A DNA stretch of 64,000 nucleotides from Cognatundibacterium squillarum (GTDB lineage: Bacteria > Pseudomonadota > Gammaproteobacteria > Burkholderiales > Burkholderiaceae_D): contig NZ_BMYU01000003.1 in assembly GCF_014652435.1 (NCBI RefSeq), forward strand, positions 124,001-188,000, written 5' to 3'. Under the pieces are notes generated by a model that made no database searches, was not told the DNA's origin, and saw nothing but the letters and a program-made list of their open reading frames with translations. Positions 9,095-20,245 of the stretch are shown here, in pieces. Both the position numbers and the translations under genes were made by a program. Numbering within the stretch: the first letter of the stretch is position 1; the number at the start of each line of letters is the position of its first letter.

Positions 9095-9685
9095 TCAGAA
9101 CGATACTTTCACTGCCTGACGTTCCTGCGGCGCTTCAATTACCTGCAATTGCTCTGCCTGACGGAAGCCGAACATACCGGCAATCACAGAACCCGGAAAC
9201 TGTTCGGTCGCTGTGTTGTACTGCATCACCGTATCGTTATAAGCCTGACGCGCAAACGAGATTTTGTTTTCAGTGCTGGTCAGTTCTTCCGTCAGTTGCA
9301 GCATATTCTGATTCGCTTTCAGATCAGGATAGGCTTCAGACAATGCAAACAAACGGCCCAGCGAGGCATTCAGCGTCCCTTCAGCTTGCGACAGTTGTTG
9401 CACAGCAGCTGCATCACTTGGATCCGTGCTGGCTTTGGCACTGGCATTGAATGCGGAATTACGCGCTGCAATCACGGCTTCCAGTGTTTCGCGCTCATGC
9501 TTCATATAACCTTTGGCGATTTCCACCAGATTCGGAATCAGGTCGTAACGGCGTTTCAGCTGAACATCAATCTGTGCAAACGAATTTTTATAACGGTTAC
9601 GCTGCGCAACCAGTCCGTTGTACACACCAATCGCCCAGAACACGACAACAGCCAGCAGGGCAAGAATAACGAGCATCGTAATCAT
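9095..9685 (-). CDS. lemA: LemA family membrane protein
   Basis: A 196-residue protein with one N-terminal TM helix (residues 3-21) followed by a long alpha-helical domain. It contains the family signatures YNGLVAQRNRYKNSFAQIDVQLKRRYDLIPNLV and FNAxxxxYPDLKANxNMLQL-type sequence (here ALSEAYPDLKANQNMLQLTEEL). ATG 9685 was selected over an upstream codon because GGAG sits 5 bp before it and it begins at the TM segment. The gene is first in a two-gene unit with the M48 protease. The biochemical function of LemA is not established. Confidence 0.9.
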   Translation of the reverse strand: MITMLVILALLAVVVFWAIGVYNGLVAQRNRYKNSFAQIDVQLKRRYDLIPNLVEIAKGYMKHERETLEAVIAARNSAFNASAKASTDPSDAAAVQQLSQAEGTLNASLGRLFALSEAYPDLKANQNMLQLTEELTSTENKISFARQAYNDTVMQYNTATEQFPGSVIAGMFGFRQAEQLQVIEAPQERQAVKVSF

Positions 9686-9804
9686 CACATCTCCGTAAAA
9701 TAAACCGGCAGGCTGCCGGTAAAGCGATTGCAATTTTATACAAAGACAATAATAAAAAAACGGTATTTGCTAGAAACTTTTACCTTTTGTCTACGTATAA
9801 AGAC

Positions 9805-9830
9805 AAACCGCATCACGTTGGATGCGGTTT
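9805..9830 (-). terminator. Terminator after the yraN-diaA-dolP unit
   Basis: Arms AAACCGCATC (9805-9814) and GATGCGGTTT (9821-9830) around a 6-nt loop. On the minus strand they are followed by GTCTTTAT. It starts 9 bp beyond the dolP stop. Confidence 0.8.
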
Positions 9831-9838
9831 AGTGAGGA

Positions 9839-11081
<1,243 letters not shown>

Positions 11082-11103
11082 CTACAAACTATCTTTCCGG
11101 CCC

Positions 11104-11526
11104 TCAGGCCATCATTGCATCGGGTAACCAGTGGATTGTACCCGCTTCTATCGCAATCACATCAAACCGGCAGGCCGGAGGTGCAGAAAACTGCACCAGA
11201 TAGACCTGCGCGGCGTGCCAGAGTTTCCTTTGTTTGGCAGGCGTGATGCTGGCGAGTGCACCACCGAAGCGTGCGGAAGCACGACTGCGCACTTCGACAA
11301 ACACCAGTGTATCGCGGTCACGCAGGATAAGATCAATCTCGCCGCCGGGGCAGCGGAAGTTGCGCTCAACCAGCACCATACCGCGTTGCTGCAAGTATGC
11401 CAGTGCGGCATCTTCGCCCGCATCACCGGTTTGCTGTTTGCGGGTGCGGCGGTCTGCAGGCGTGGCGGAATGCGCCCCGCCAGTCTCAGCTGGCGTACAA
11501 TCTGATTTTTTCTTCCAGAACGGCAT
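11104..11526 (-). CDS. yraN: YraN family endonuclease-like protein (UPF0102)
   Basis: About 140 residues of the predicted restriction-endonuclease-fold family UPF0102. It contains GEDAALAYLQQRGMVLVERNFRCPGGEIDLILRD and FVEVRSRASARFGGAL, which carry the E...D...ExK-like acidic constellation (GEIDLI and VFVEVR). ATG 11526 gives GAGG spacing of 9 bp; ATG 11532 is an alternative only 3 bp from GAGG. Either start overlaps or abuts the divergent rsmI start at 11531. The family's biological role is not firmly known. Confidence 0.85.
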   Translation of the reverse strand: MPFWKKKSDCTPAETGGAHSATPADRRTRKQQTGDAGEDAALAYLQQRGMVLVERNFRCPGGEIDLILRDRDTLVFVEVRSRASARFGGALASITPAKQRKLWHAAQVYLVQFSAPPACRFDVIAIEAGTIHWLPDAMMA

Positions 11527-11530
11527 CTGC

Positions 11531-12454
11531 ATGAGCCTCAGCGAACAATTTTCGTGGATTTCCCCGTCTTTGCCGGAAACCATAACAAGACAACAATATC
11601 CGGCCGGCACATTATATGTAGTTGCCACGCCGATTGGAAACACTGGCGACATTTCCCTGCGCGCCTTGTATCTGCTGAATCTGGCAGATGCGATCGCTTG
11701 TGAAGATACGCGCAACACCGCGCAATTGCTCAGTCTGTACGGACTGCAGAAGCCACTGATCGCAGCGCATCAGCATAATGAACGTGAAGTAGCGCAAAAA
11801 ATCGCGGAGCGTCTGCAGGCCGGTGAGCGTATCGCGCTGGTGTCGGATGCCGGTACGCCGGGCGTGTCTGATCCGGGTGCAAGAATTGTCGATGAACTGC
11901 GCAATCAGGGATTACCTGTGATTGCATTGCCGGGTGCATCAGCTGCGATTACTGCCTTGTCTGCCAGCGGTTTTACCGACGACCAGTTTCAGTTTATCGG
12001 CTTTTTGCCAAGCAAAGCCGGTCAGCGCACGGAAGTGCTGCAGCGCTGCGTCAACACCAGTGCGACCCAGATTTTTTACGAAGCACCGCATCGTATTCAT
12101 GACACCATCGCTGCGATGCTGGAAGTGTTCGGCCCGCAACGCCGCATCGTGCTGGCGCGCGAATTGACCAAGCTGTTTGAAGAAAGCCAGCGCTGCACAT
12201 TAGCCGAAGCCGGTGCATGGCTGAAAGCAGATAAGCACCGTGAGAAAGGTGAATACGTATTGCTGATCGAAGGCTTACCACCGCAGCAAGACAATGGCAT
12301 GCAGGAAGCGCAGCGTATTCTGGGTATTTTGCTGGAATCCTGCTCTGTCAGTCAGGCCGCCAGTCTGGCGGCCGCAATTACCGGCCAGAAGAAAAATGCT
12401 TTGTATCAGCTCGCGCTCAGTCTGCAGTCAGAAGACGACGAAGCAGCCGATTGA
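11531..12454 (+). CDS. rsmI: 16S rRNA (cytidine1402-2'-O)-methyltransferase
   Basis: A 307-residue tetrapyrrole-methylase-fold protein that 2'-O-methylates C1402 of 16S rRNA using SAM. Family signatures are GTLYVVATPIGNTGDISLRAL near residue 27, ACEDTRNTAQLL, SDAGTPGVSDPG and LPGASAAITALSASG. The start at 11531 was chosen because it gives the normal family length. An open frame extends upstream to 11234 but runs antisense through yraN. The rsmI and yraN starts overlap head to head, so their promoters must lie inside each other's coding sequence. Confidence 0.95.
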   Translation: MSLSEQFSWISPSLPETITRQQYPAGTLYVVATPIGNTGDISLRALYLLNLADAIACEDTRNTAQLLSLYGLQKPLIAAHQHNEREVAQKIAERLQAGERIALVSDAGTPGVSDPGARIVDELRNQGLPVIALPGASAAITALSASGFTDDQFQFIGFLPSKAGQRTEVLQRCVNTSATQIFYEAPHRIHDTIAAMLEVFGPQRRIVLARELTKLFEESQRCTLAEAGAWLKADKHREKGEYVLLIEGLPPQQDNGMQEAQRILGILLESCSVSQAASLAAAITGQKKNALYQLALSLQSEDDEAAD

Positions 12455-12478
12455 TGATTGATTAAAACGCCACGAAAA

Positions 12479-12500
12479 CAGCGCTGATTATTCAGCGCTG
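12479..12500 (-). terminator. Terminator of the mre-rodA-rlpA operon overlapping the rlpA stop
   Basis: Perfect 9-bp stem CAGCGCTGA / TCAGCGCTG with a 4-nt loop. On the minus strand it is followed by TTTTCG. The arm 12492-12500 contains the rlpA stop codon. Confidence 0.75.
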
Positions 12501-13562
12501 CACCACCACCGGCTTGCCGGTTCCCAGATCACCCGCCATTGCCAGCGCTTGCTGCGCTTCGGCGCGACTGGTGAAGGGGCCACTGACCAGACGGTATAAA
12601 CTGCCCTGCTGCACGATTTCAAACGTCGGTAAGCGGGATTCCGCCTTACCTTTCAGTTGCGACATCACATTTTCTGCATTTGAGCGAATCGCAAACGCAC
12701 CGAACTGCAGATAGAAACCACTACCCGCCGGAATCGCAGGCGGCGTGCTGAGCTTTTCTACCGGACGGGTATTCTGGGCAAGACCGGCATCCTCCAGAGC
12801 AGCAGGAACCGGCATTGCTTGCTGCGGAATCGGCGATGTCATCGCAACCTGCGTGTTGACTACCGGATCTGCAGACGCGCTGCGGATTGTCTGCGGCGGC
12901 TGATTTTTACGGTTTTCCGCCATGCGTTCTATGTCGGCAGGTAATAAACGCTCGACTTCAATCTGAGTACTACCTTTTCCCAGCACTTCCAGTTTCAGTG
13001 CAGCTGTATAAGACAAATCGATAATCCGGTTTCCCTGAAACGGGCCTCTGTCATTCACACGCACAATAATCTGACGTCCGTTGCTCAGATTCGTCACCCG
13101 CGCATAGGAAGGAATCGGCAGAGTAGGATGCGCTGCCGTGATTTTGTACATGTCGTAAGGCTCACCGGATGAGGTGCGCTGTCCGTGGAATTTCTTGCCG
13201 TACCAGCTTGCCAGACCGCGCTGAATAAACGGCGTGGTGTCATCGTTGATCGGGGTGAAGGTTTTTCCGAACACCACATACGGCTTACTGGCGCCACGGG
13301 CATACGGTTCAATTTTCGGAATCGGATCGACAGTGAATTCCAGGCCCGGTGGCGGATTGTCGCCGGGGCCATCATCTTTGTAATAGCCACCCTTACCTGA
13401 ATTGGCTTTCGGCAGCACAGGTACAGTCACAGGCGGCTGATTCGTTGCGCGCGGTGCTTCACTGACAGGCGCTTTCGGTGTGGTGCCGCAAGCTGCCAGC
13501 AATGCAGCCAGCGTAGTTGCGGAAACAAAAGGTAAGAGCTTATTTGCAGGCAGTTTTTTCAT
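12492..13562 (-). CDS. rlpA: RlpA septal-ring lytic transglycosylase-like lipoprotein
   Basis: A 356-residue lipoprotein: signal peptide with lipobox LLAAC (C25). A double-psi beta-barrel domain covers about residues 115-205 (GLASWYGKKFHGQRTSSGEPYD, VRVNDRGPFQGNRIIDLS). A C-terminal SPOR domain covers about 285-356. SPOR domains bind denuded septal peptidoglycan, and RlpA cleaves it in Pseudomonas; activity here is inferred. It overlaps the rodA stop by 4 bp (ATGA) and is the last gene of the cell-shape operon. Confidence 0.93.
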   Translation of the reverse strand: MKKLPANKLLPFVSATTLAALLAACGTTPKAPVSEAPRATNQPPVTVPVLPKANSGKGGYYKDDGPGDNPPPGLEFTVDPIPKIEPYARGASKPYVVFGKTFTPINDDTTPFIQRGLASWYGKKFHGQRTSSGEPYDMYKITAAHPTLPIPSYARVTNLSNGRQIIVRVNDRGPFQGNRIIDLSYTAALKLEVLGKGSTQIEVERLLPADIERMAENRKNQPPQTIRSASADPVVNTQVAMTSPIPQQAMPVPAALEDAGLAQNTRPVEKLSTPPAIPAGSGFYLQFGAFAIRSNAENVMSQLKGKAESRLPTFEIVQQGSLYRLVSGPFTSRAEAQQALAMAGDLGTGKPVVVQR

Positions 13563-14671
13563 GTCTGTATCAGCTTACGATGTCGTTGCACACTCATCAG
13601 GATGCCGGCGGCCATACCCAGCGTTACCAGCGCTGTACCACCGTAACTCATAAACGGCAGCGGCACACCCACCACGGGCAGAATACCACTGACCATACCC
13701 ATATTGACAAATGCATAGGTAAAAAAGATCGCTGTCATCGAACCCGCCAGTAAGCGGGTAAACAGCGTTGGTGCGTTAGCGGCGATCATCAGGCAACGTG
13801 CTATCATTAACAGATACAGCAGCAATAAGACCAGATTACCAACAAGCCCGAATTCTTCTGAAAAAACCGCGAAGATAAAATCGGTTGTGCGTTCGGGAAT
13901 AAATTCCAGATGCGCCTGCGTTCCTTTCAGCCAGCCTTTGCCTGTGACACCGCCGGAGCCCACAGCAATCGTGGACTGAATAATATGAAAGCCTTTACCC
14001 AGCGGATCGCGGCTGGGGTCGAGCAATGTCAGCACCCGGTCACGCTGGTAGTCGTGCAGCATGTAAGGCCATACGATGGTTGGTATCACTGCGGCGGCAA
14101 AGCCGAGAATACCGAGAATCACTTTCCAGGACAAACCCGCCAGAAAAATGACGGTAAATCCTGCCATACCGACCAGCATCGCCGTGCCGAGATCCGGCTG
14201 CTTGCCAATCAGTCCGAACGGAATGGCAAGGATAATGGTCGCAATCACAAAGTCCTGCACCCGCAGAGCACCTTCGCGTTTTTGAAAATACCAGGCCAGC
14301 ATTAACGGCGTTGCGATTTTCAGCATCTCGGAGGGCTGAATCACCATACCGACATTCAGCCAGCGGCGCGATCCTTTTTTCACCATCCCGAACAGCGCAA
14401 CGGCGATCAGCAAAGCTACACCGAGCGTATAAATCGGAATGGCAAAGCGCATCAGCGTTTGCGGCGGCACACTGGCTGCAATCCACATCACAAAAAAAGA
14501 CACCACGATATTCCGCAACTGATCCTCCACCCGCCCCGGAAAATCGTAACCAGCAGAATACAGCGTCACAATGCCGCAGGACATAATCAGAAAAATCAGT
14601 ATCGCCAGCGGGCCGTCAAACACGGCGAAATAACGGCGAATGGCGCGCCAGTTCATATGAAATTGGCTCAT
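13559..14671 (-). CDS. rodA: Peptidoglycan glycosyltransferase RodA (SEDS family)
   Basis: A 370-residue polytopic SEDS-family polymerase of lateral-wall peptidoglycan, partner of PBP2 in the elongasome. Multiple TM helices are evident. The family signature LLKQPDLGTA-type is present (GKQPDLGTAMLVG), as are GFVFAVFSEEFGL-type (DFIFAVFSEEFGLVGN) and the C-terminal GVPLPFMSYGGTALV motif. It follows mrdA with a 1-bp gap and overlaps rlpA, so these genes are translationally coupled. Confidence 0.95.
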   Translation of the reverse strand: MSQFHMNWRAIRRYFAVFDGPLAILIFLIMSCGIVTLYSAGYDFPGRVEDQLRNIVVSFFVMWIAASVPPQTLMRFAIPIYTLGVALLIAVALFGMVKKGSRRWLNVGMVIQPSEMLKIATPLMLAWYFQKREGALRVQDFVIATIILAIPFGLIGKQPDLGTAMLVGMAGFTVIFLAGLSWKVILGILGFAAAVIPTIVWPYMLHDYQRDRVLTLLDPSRDPLGKGFHIIQSTIAVGSGGVTGKGWLKGTQAHLEFIPERTTDFIFAVFSEEFGLVGNLVLLLLYLLMIARCLMIAANAPTLFTRLLAGSMTAIFFTYAFVNMGMVSGILPVVGVPLPFMSYGGTALVTLGMAAGILMSVQRHRKLIQT

Positions 14672-14672
14672 A

Positions 14673-16661
14673 TCAGTCCTTATTCCCGGTAGTTTCTTCG
14701 CCAGGCTTAGGTGAAGGAGGTGGCTCTGCCGGATTCTTCAGTTCCTGATCCGAGCGGAACAAGGCAGGGTCACTCTGTACTTTCGGCTGCGGCTCACGAT
14801 TCTCTTTCACCGGACGTTTGCCCAGCAAGTAATAATCCAGCGCCTTACGCACAATCGGCGCAGCCGCTTCAGCACCGAAACCACCGTTTTCCACGATGAT
14901 CGCCACGGCAATTTTCGGCTGATCAACCGGTGCAAAGGCAATGTACAGCGAGTGATCCAGATGGCGTGCCGCCATCCGTTTGGCATCGTATTTCTCACCT
15001 TTCTTGATACTGATGACCTGCGCAGTACCGGTTTTACCGCCGGACACGTATTCCGCACCGGCAAATACGCGCGCCGATGTTCCTTCGCGCACCACACCCA
15101 CCATCGCATTTTTAATGATGTCGATATTTTCCTGTTTCAGCGGAATACGGTAGCTTTCTTTTGGTACAGTCAGCGTACGCTGATGCGAAGCGGGATCTTC
15201 CGTCATTTTGACCAGATGCGGCTTCATCACCACACCGTTGTTCGCCAGCGTTGCCATCGCATGTGCCATTTGCAGTGGCGTGAAGGTATTTTGCCCCTGA
15301 CCAATACCGAGCGAAATAGTGTCACCCGGAATCCAGCGCTGCTGCTGCGGTTTTTTGAAAGCACGGCGCTTCCATTCGGTCGACGGCAGAATCCCGGTAC
15401 GTTCGTGCTCAAGATCGATACCGGTTTTCTGGCCGAAACCGAAAGGTTTCATGAAATCATGGATCATATCGACACCCATATCATTCGCCAGCGCGTAATA
15501 ATAGGTGTCACAGGATTGTGCAATCGAACGGTATAAATCCACGCCACCGTGACCGCCCGGTTTATCGTCTTTGAACGTATGGTTACCGAAGGTGAAATAG
15601 CCCGGATCAGCGTAAATCTGGTGCGGCGTTCGTTTTCCGAGCTCCAGTGCCGCCAGCCCCATAAACGGCTTATACGTTGATCCCGGCGGATAAGCACCGG
15701 TCAGCGGGCGGTTCAGCAAAGGACGGTCTTCTGAAGTATTTAATTCATTCCAGCTTTGCTGATCAATGCCTTCGACAAACAGATTCGGATCGTAAGTAGG
15801 CTTGGAAACAAAAGCCAGTACGTCACCGGTTTTGGGTTCGATCGCCACCAGCGCACCGCGACGGTCACCGAACGCCTCTTCCACAATTTTCTGCAGTTCA
15901 ATATCCACCGACAGAATCAGGTTTTTTCCGGCCACTGGCGGTGTGCGTGACAAAGTACGGACTGCGCGGCCACCGGCGGATACTTCGACTTGCTCGAAGC
16001 CGGTCTTACCATGCAGCATGGCTTCGTAACTTTTTTCCAGACCCTCTTTGCCGATGTAATCGGTACCGTTGTAGTTGGCGCCGTCTTCGGACTCTTCCAG
16101 TGCTTCAGCATCTTTCTGACTGATACGCCCGATATAACCGATCACATGCGATGCCGATTCACCTTGCGGATAATGACGGAACAAGCGCGCCTGAATATCA
16201 ACGCCCGGGAAACGGAAGCGCTGTGCAATAAAACGCGCTACTTCATCGTCGGTTAAACGGGTACGGATAGGGATACTCTCAAAGCTCTTGGATTCCTCCA
16301 TCAGCTTACGGAAGCGCTTACGGTGCTTGGGCTGAATATCAACCAGATCGGCCAGATCATCGATCAGCAAATCCATATCCTGCTTGATTTTGGATGGTGT
16401 GATCTCCAGTGTGTAGGCTGAATAATTCTGCGCCAGCACCACACCGTTGCGATCCATGATCAGGCCACGGTTAGGCACAATCGGTACGATATCGATGCGG
16501 TTTTCATCCGCTGCCGCCACATATTCATCATGACGTATGACTTGCAACCAGACAAAACGGGCCACCAGCAGCGAAAAACAGATCAGTACAAACAAAGCGA
16601 TGACTACCAGCCGCACGCGGAACAGGTAAATTTCACGCTCAGTATTTTTAAACTCATTCAT
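14673..16661 (-). CDS. mrdA: Penicillin-binding protein 2 (elongasome transpeptidase)
   Basis: A 662-residue class B PBP that cross-links peptidoglycan during elongation. It has a short cytoplasmic tail and TM helix (about 17-37), then a dimerisation/pedestal domain. The transpeptidase domain carries SxxK as STYK in YPPGSTYKPFM, the SCD motif in SIAQSCDTYYYAL and KTG in SGGKTGTAQV. The C terminus is a Pro/Glu-rich tail (QELKNPAEPPPSPKPGEE), probably disordered. It lies 18 bp downstream of mreD on the same strand. Confidence 0.96.
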   Translation of the reverse strand: MNEFKNTEREIYLFRVRLVVIALFVLICFSLLVARFVWLQVIRHDEYVAAADENRIDIVPIVPNRGLIMDRNGVVLAQNYSAYTLEITPSKIKQDMDLLIDDLADLVDIQPKHRKRFRKLMEESKSFESIPIRTRLTDDEVARFIAQRFRFPGVDIQARLFRHYPQGESASHVIGYIGRISQKDAEALEESEDGANYNGTDYIGKEGLEKSYEAMLHGKTGFEQVEVSAGGRAVRTLSRTPPVAGKNLILSVDIELQKIVEEAFGDRRGALVAIEPKTGDVLAFVSKPTYDPNLFVEGIDQQSWNELNTSEDRPLLNRPLTGAYPPGSTYKPFMGLAALELGKRTPHQIYADPGYFTFGNHTFKDDKPGGHGGVDLYRSIAQSCDTYYYALANDMGVDMIHDFMKPFGFGQKTGIDLEHERTGILPSTEWKRRAFKKPQQQRWIPGDTISLGIGQGQNTFTPLQMAHAMATLANNGVVMKPHLVKMTEDPASHQRTLTVPKESYRIPLKQENIDIIKNAMVGVVREGTSARVFAGAEYVSGGKTGTAQVISIKKGEKYDAKRMAARHLDHSLYIAFAPVDQPKIAVAIIVENGGFGAEAAAPIVRKALDYYLLGKRPVKENREPQPKVQSDPALFRSDQELKNPAEPPPSPKPGEETTGNKD

Positions 16662-16679
16662 AAGACAGTGGCTGCGAGG

Positions 16680-17198
16680 TCAGATCGGGCGGGTATGATC
16701 TTTGTCCACCGCGCGTTTTTGCGGTGCGAGCAGAATCAGCGTAGCCAGCGGCCACAGTATTGTTGTCACCAGACTCTGACTGAATACCAGCCAGCCGGGG
16801 AAATGCGCATCCGGTGCGACAATCAGGCGGACAATAACCTGCAAGGCCTGAGCGAGTACAAACAGCGGCAAAACATGCAGGGACTGGGCAAATGGCGTAA
16901 ACCACAGAACGCGGCGGTGTATTGTGATTGCAAAGTAAGACAACACCGTGAATGCCAGCGCGTTTTCACCCAGATACACTGAATCATGCACATCCATGAT
17001 CAGTCCCATAGTGAATGCCAGTCCGATACCGACTTTACGCGGCTGGTGAATACTCCAGAATACCAGTACCAGTGCCACAAAATCCGGCACGCCGAGCAAA
17101 CCGCCCCATGGCAGAAAGTTCAGTAAAAACGCCACCACAAAACTGAAGGTGATGAATACCGGATTGACCGGCAGCAGGATGTAATTCGGCTGCGTCAT
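16680..17198 (-). CDS. mreD: Rod shape-determining protein MreD
   Basis: A 172-residue inner-membrane protein with five to six hydrophobic segments, matching MreD in length and in position between mreC and mrdA. It includes GGLLGVPDFVALVLVFWSIHQPRKVGIGLAFTMGLIMD, the best conserved stretch of beta-proteobacterial MreD. It overlaps the mreC stop by 4 bp (ATGA). Confidence 0.93.
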   Translation of the reverse strand: MTQPNYILLPVNPVFITFSFVVAFLLNFLPWGGLLGVPDFVALVLVFWSIHQPRKVGIGLAFTMGLIMDVHDSVYLGENALAFTVLSYFAITIHRRVLWFTPFAQSLHVLPLFVLAQALQVIVRLIVAPDAHFPGWLVFSQSLVTTILWPLATLILLAPQKRAVDKDHTRPI

Positions 17199-18304
17199 GG
17201 CGCCTCCTGAGACTGGGATGCCGTTTTACTTGCCGGCTGTGCCGCAGGCCGTACAAGCGGTGCAGGTACGGGTTTCGCTGTCTGCTCACGGGATGCCGGT
17301 ACTGCCGCAGGTACAGCGGCCGGCGCTGTTACCTGCGCAGCAGATCCGGGCGCAGCATTGCTTTGCTCGGATGGCAAACGCAGATCGCTGACCGGACCGT
17401 TATCACGCGTTACACGGCGGTTAATTTTTTCCTTCTTAGCGCGGATTTCTTCGCTGTCCGGTTTCGGCAAATCACGGGTGGATACCTGCAATATCAGTAA
17501 CTGACGGTTTTTTTCGACACCGGCCACCGGCATACACACGATGTTTTCAAAGGTACTGGTACCTTTGTTTTCCACTACTTCAACTTTGGCAACCGCCAGC
17601 CCCGGCGGATAAATGCCATCCAGACCGGAAGTCACCAGCACATCGCCTTTTTGCACATCGGCATTCGAGGTGACTTTCATATCCAGATACGGAGACTGTC
17701 CGCGCCCGTAGGCGACGCTGCGTAAGCCGTTACGCAAAATCTGCACCGGAATCGCCTGCGTTTTGTCTGTCAGCAACGTCACTTCCGATGTCATCGGGAA
17801 CACCCGTGTGACCTGACCGACCACGCCAAGATCATCAATCACCGGTTGCCCCTGCTCCACGCCGTCTTTCAGACCACGGTCCACCACCAGTTTGCGGGTA
17901 GACGGATCACGCGCATCGTAAATAATTTCCGCCATCACGGATTTGGCCGGCATACGTTCACGCGCATCCAGCAGTTTGCGCAAATGCGCATTTTCAGACT
18001 GTAACTGTCCGCCCTGCTGCAGTAAATCTGCATGGCGTGTGCGCTGCTGTTTCAGGCGGTTGTTTTCGGCCTGCAGTTCAGTAATACCGGAAAAATAGAC
18101 AGAAACATCGCGGGCCGCCTGTGCAGGCACACTGGCGACCATTTGTACCGGATACAGTACCGTGCCGATAATCTGACGCAACAGGGATAAGGATTGCAGA
18201 CGGGAATCGATGACCAGCAGACAGATGGCAAAGATTGTAAAAAAGAGTGCTTTCGCCCGCGCGGAAGCACCCTGTTTAAATAATGGCGGCGGACTGTAAT
18301 TCAT
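17195..18304 (-). CDS. mreC: Rod shape-determining protein MreC
   Basis: A 369-residue bitopic protein: one TM helix (about 18-36), a periplasmic coiled coil (about 70-115: ELQAENNRLKQQRTRHADLLQQGGQLQSEN) and the MreC beta-domain containing VIDDLGVVGQVTRV and LLTDKTQAIPVQI. The C-terminal 90 residues are Pro/Ala-rich low complexity (AAPGSAAQVTAPAAVPAAVPAS...), longer than in enteric MreC and typical of some Burkholderiales. It scaffolds the elongasome by binding PBP2 in the periplasm. Confidence 0.94.
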   Translation of the reverse strand: MNYSPPPLFKQGASARAKALFFTIFAICLLVIDSRLQSLSLLRQIIGTVLYPVQMVASVPAQAARDVSVYFSGITELQAENNRLKQQRTRHADLLQQGGQLQSENAHLRKLLDARERMPAKSVMAEIIYDARDPSTRKLVVDRGLKDGVEQGQPVIDDLGVVGQVTRVFPMTSEVTLLTDKTQAIPVQILRNGLRSVAYGRGQSPYLDMKVTSNADVQKGDVLVTSGLDGIYPPGLAVAKVEVVENKGTSTFENIVCMPVAGVEKNRQLLILQVSTRDLPKPDSEEIRAKKEKINRRVTRDNGPVSDLRLPSEQSNAAPGSAAQVTAPAAVPAAVPASREQTAKPVPAPLVRPAAQPASKTASQSQEAP

Positions 18305-18367
18305 ACGAAATCCATCAACAATGCCAGATCAGCTGAAACTGTCTGCCAGAGACAGTGCACGGTTAAA

Positions 18368-18399
18368 AAAACAAAAAGCCGACGCAATACTGCCGGCTT
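18368..18399 (-). terminator. Terminator-like hairpin between mreB and mreC
   Basis: Minus-strand stem AAGCCG...CGGCTT (18394-18399 with 18376-18381) is followed by TTTGTTTTTTT. It sits in the 175-bp gap between two genes of one operon, so partial termination, giving excess MreB over MreCD, is likely (inference). Confidence 0.7.
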
Positions 18400-18479
18400 C
18401 GCCCGCCGCCGGACACACCGGCTGCAGGACACGGGAGGCTGATCACCGCCGTCGGCGGCCTCAGCCCGCTAACCCGCTG

Positions 18480-19641
<1,162 letters not shown>

Positions 19642-19736
19642 AGCCCTGTTTTATCCGCGCTGCGCTGACACTGTCTTTATGCTTGAACTGACAGGAATTA
19701 GCGCGCTATTTAGGGCATTAACCTGTCATTCTACCT

Positions 19737-19742
19737 TATAAT
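19737..19742 (+). promoter_or_regulatory. Possible -10 element for gatCAB
   Basis: Perfect TATAAT about 185 bp upstream of gatC in the 400-bp mreB/gatC divergent region; no good -35 is seen. The nearby TGACAGG...CCTGTCA arms (about 19690-19728) form a 7-bp inverted repeat. The remaining intergenic DNA shows no gene. Confidence 0.35.
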
Positions 19743-19925
19743 CCTGTTGATTTTACCGGACACCTGTACCGAAAAATGCTGTCTGTGCCGTTCTTTTTTA
19801 CGGTACTGCCCGGGCTTGCGGTGCGAGCCTCTGACAGACGGTCATCAGGCTGGTCAGACTGGTCTGATTCCGCGGTGTCCTCTCCCTTTTCTTGATAAAC
19901 CTGAACGTGTTTACACGCTACCGAT

Positions 19926-20228
19926 ATGTCTCTGACACTGAATGATGTGAACCGCATTGCCAAGCTGGCAAAGCTGAACGTTTCCGACAGCGAGGCGGCC
20001 TCCACCCTCGACAAGCTGAACAGTATTTTTGCGCTGGCAGAACAACTGAATGCGATTGATACCACTGGCGTGGCACCGTTAAGTCACCCGATCGCAGCAC
20101 TGCTGCCGGAACTGGCGCTGCGTCTGCGTGAAGACGAGGTCACTGAAACCAATCGCCGTGATGATTACCAGCAATGCGCGCCTGCCACGCAGGATGGCCT
20201 GTATCTGGTCCCGAAAGTCATCGAATAA
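19926..20228 (+). CDS. gatC: Asp/Glu-tRNA amidotransferase subunit C
   Basis: A 100-residue GatC. It stabilises GatAB for conversion of mischarged Glu-tRNA(Gln) (and possibly Asp-tRNA(Asn)) to the correct aminoacyl-tRNA. Conserved features are the N-terminal helix [18 protein letters not shown] and the C-terminal [17 protein letters not shown]. It is the first gene of gatCAB, 17 bp before gatA. Confidence 0.95.
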   Translation: MSLTLNDVNRIAKLAKLNVSDSEAASTLDKLNSIFALAEQLNAIDTTGVAPLSHPIAALLPELALRLREDEVTETNRRDDYQQCAPATQDGLYLVPKVIE

Positions 20229-20245
20229 GCCGGATGGAGAACCGT

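Noticed and set aside
19747-19935. 62-codon frame upstream of gatC
   Set aside because: Overlaps the gatC start, no ribosome site and no similarity to known small proteins; likely leader DNA.
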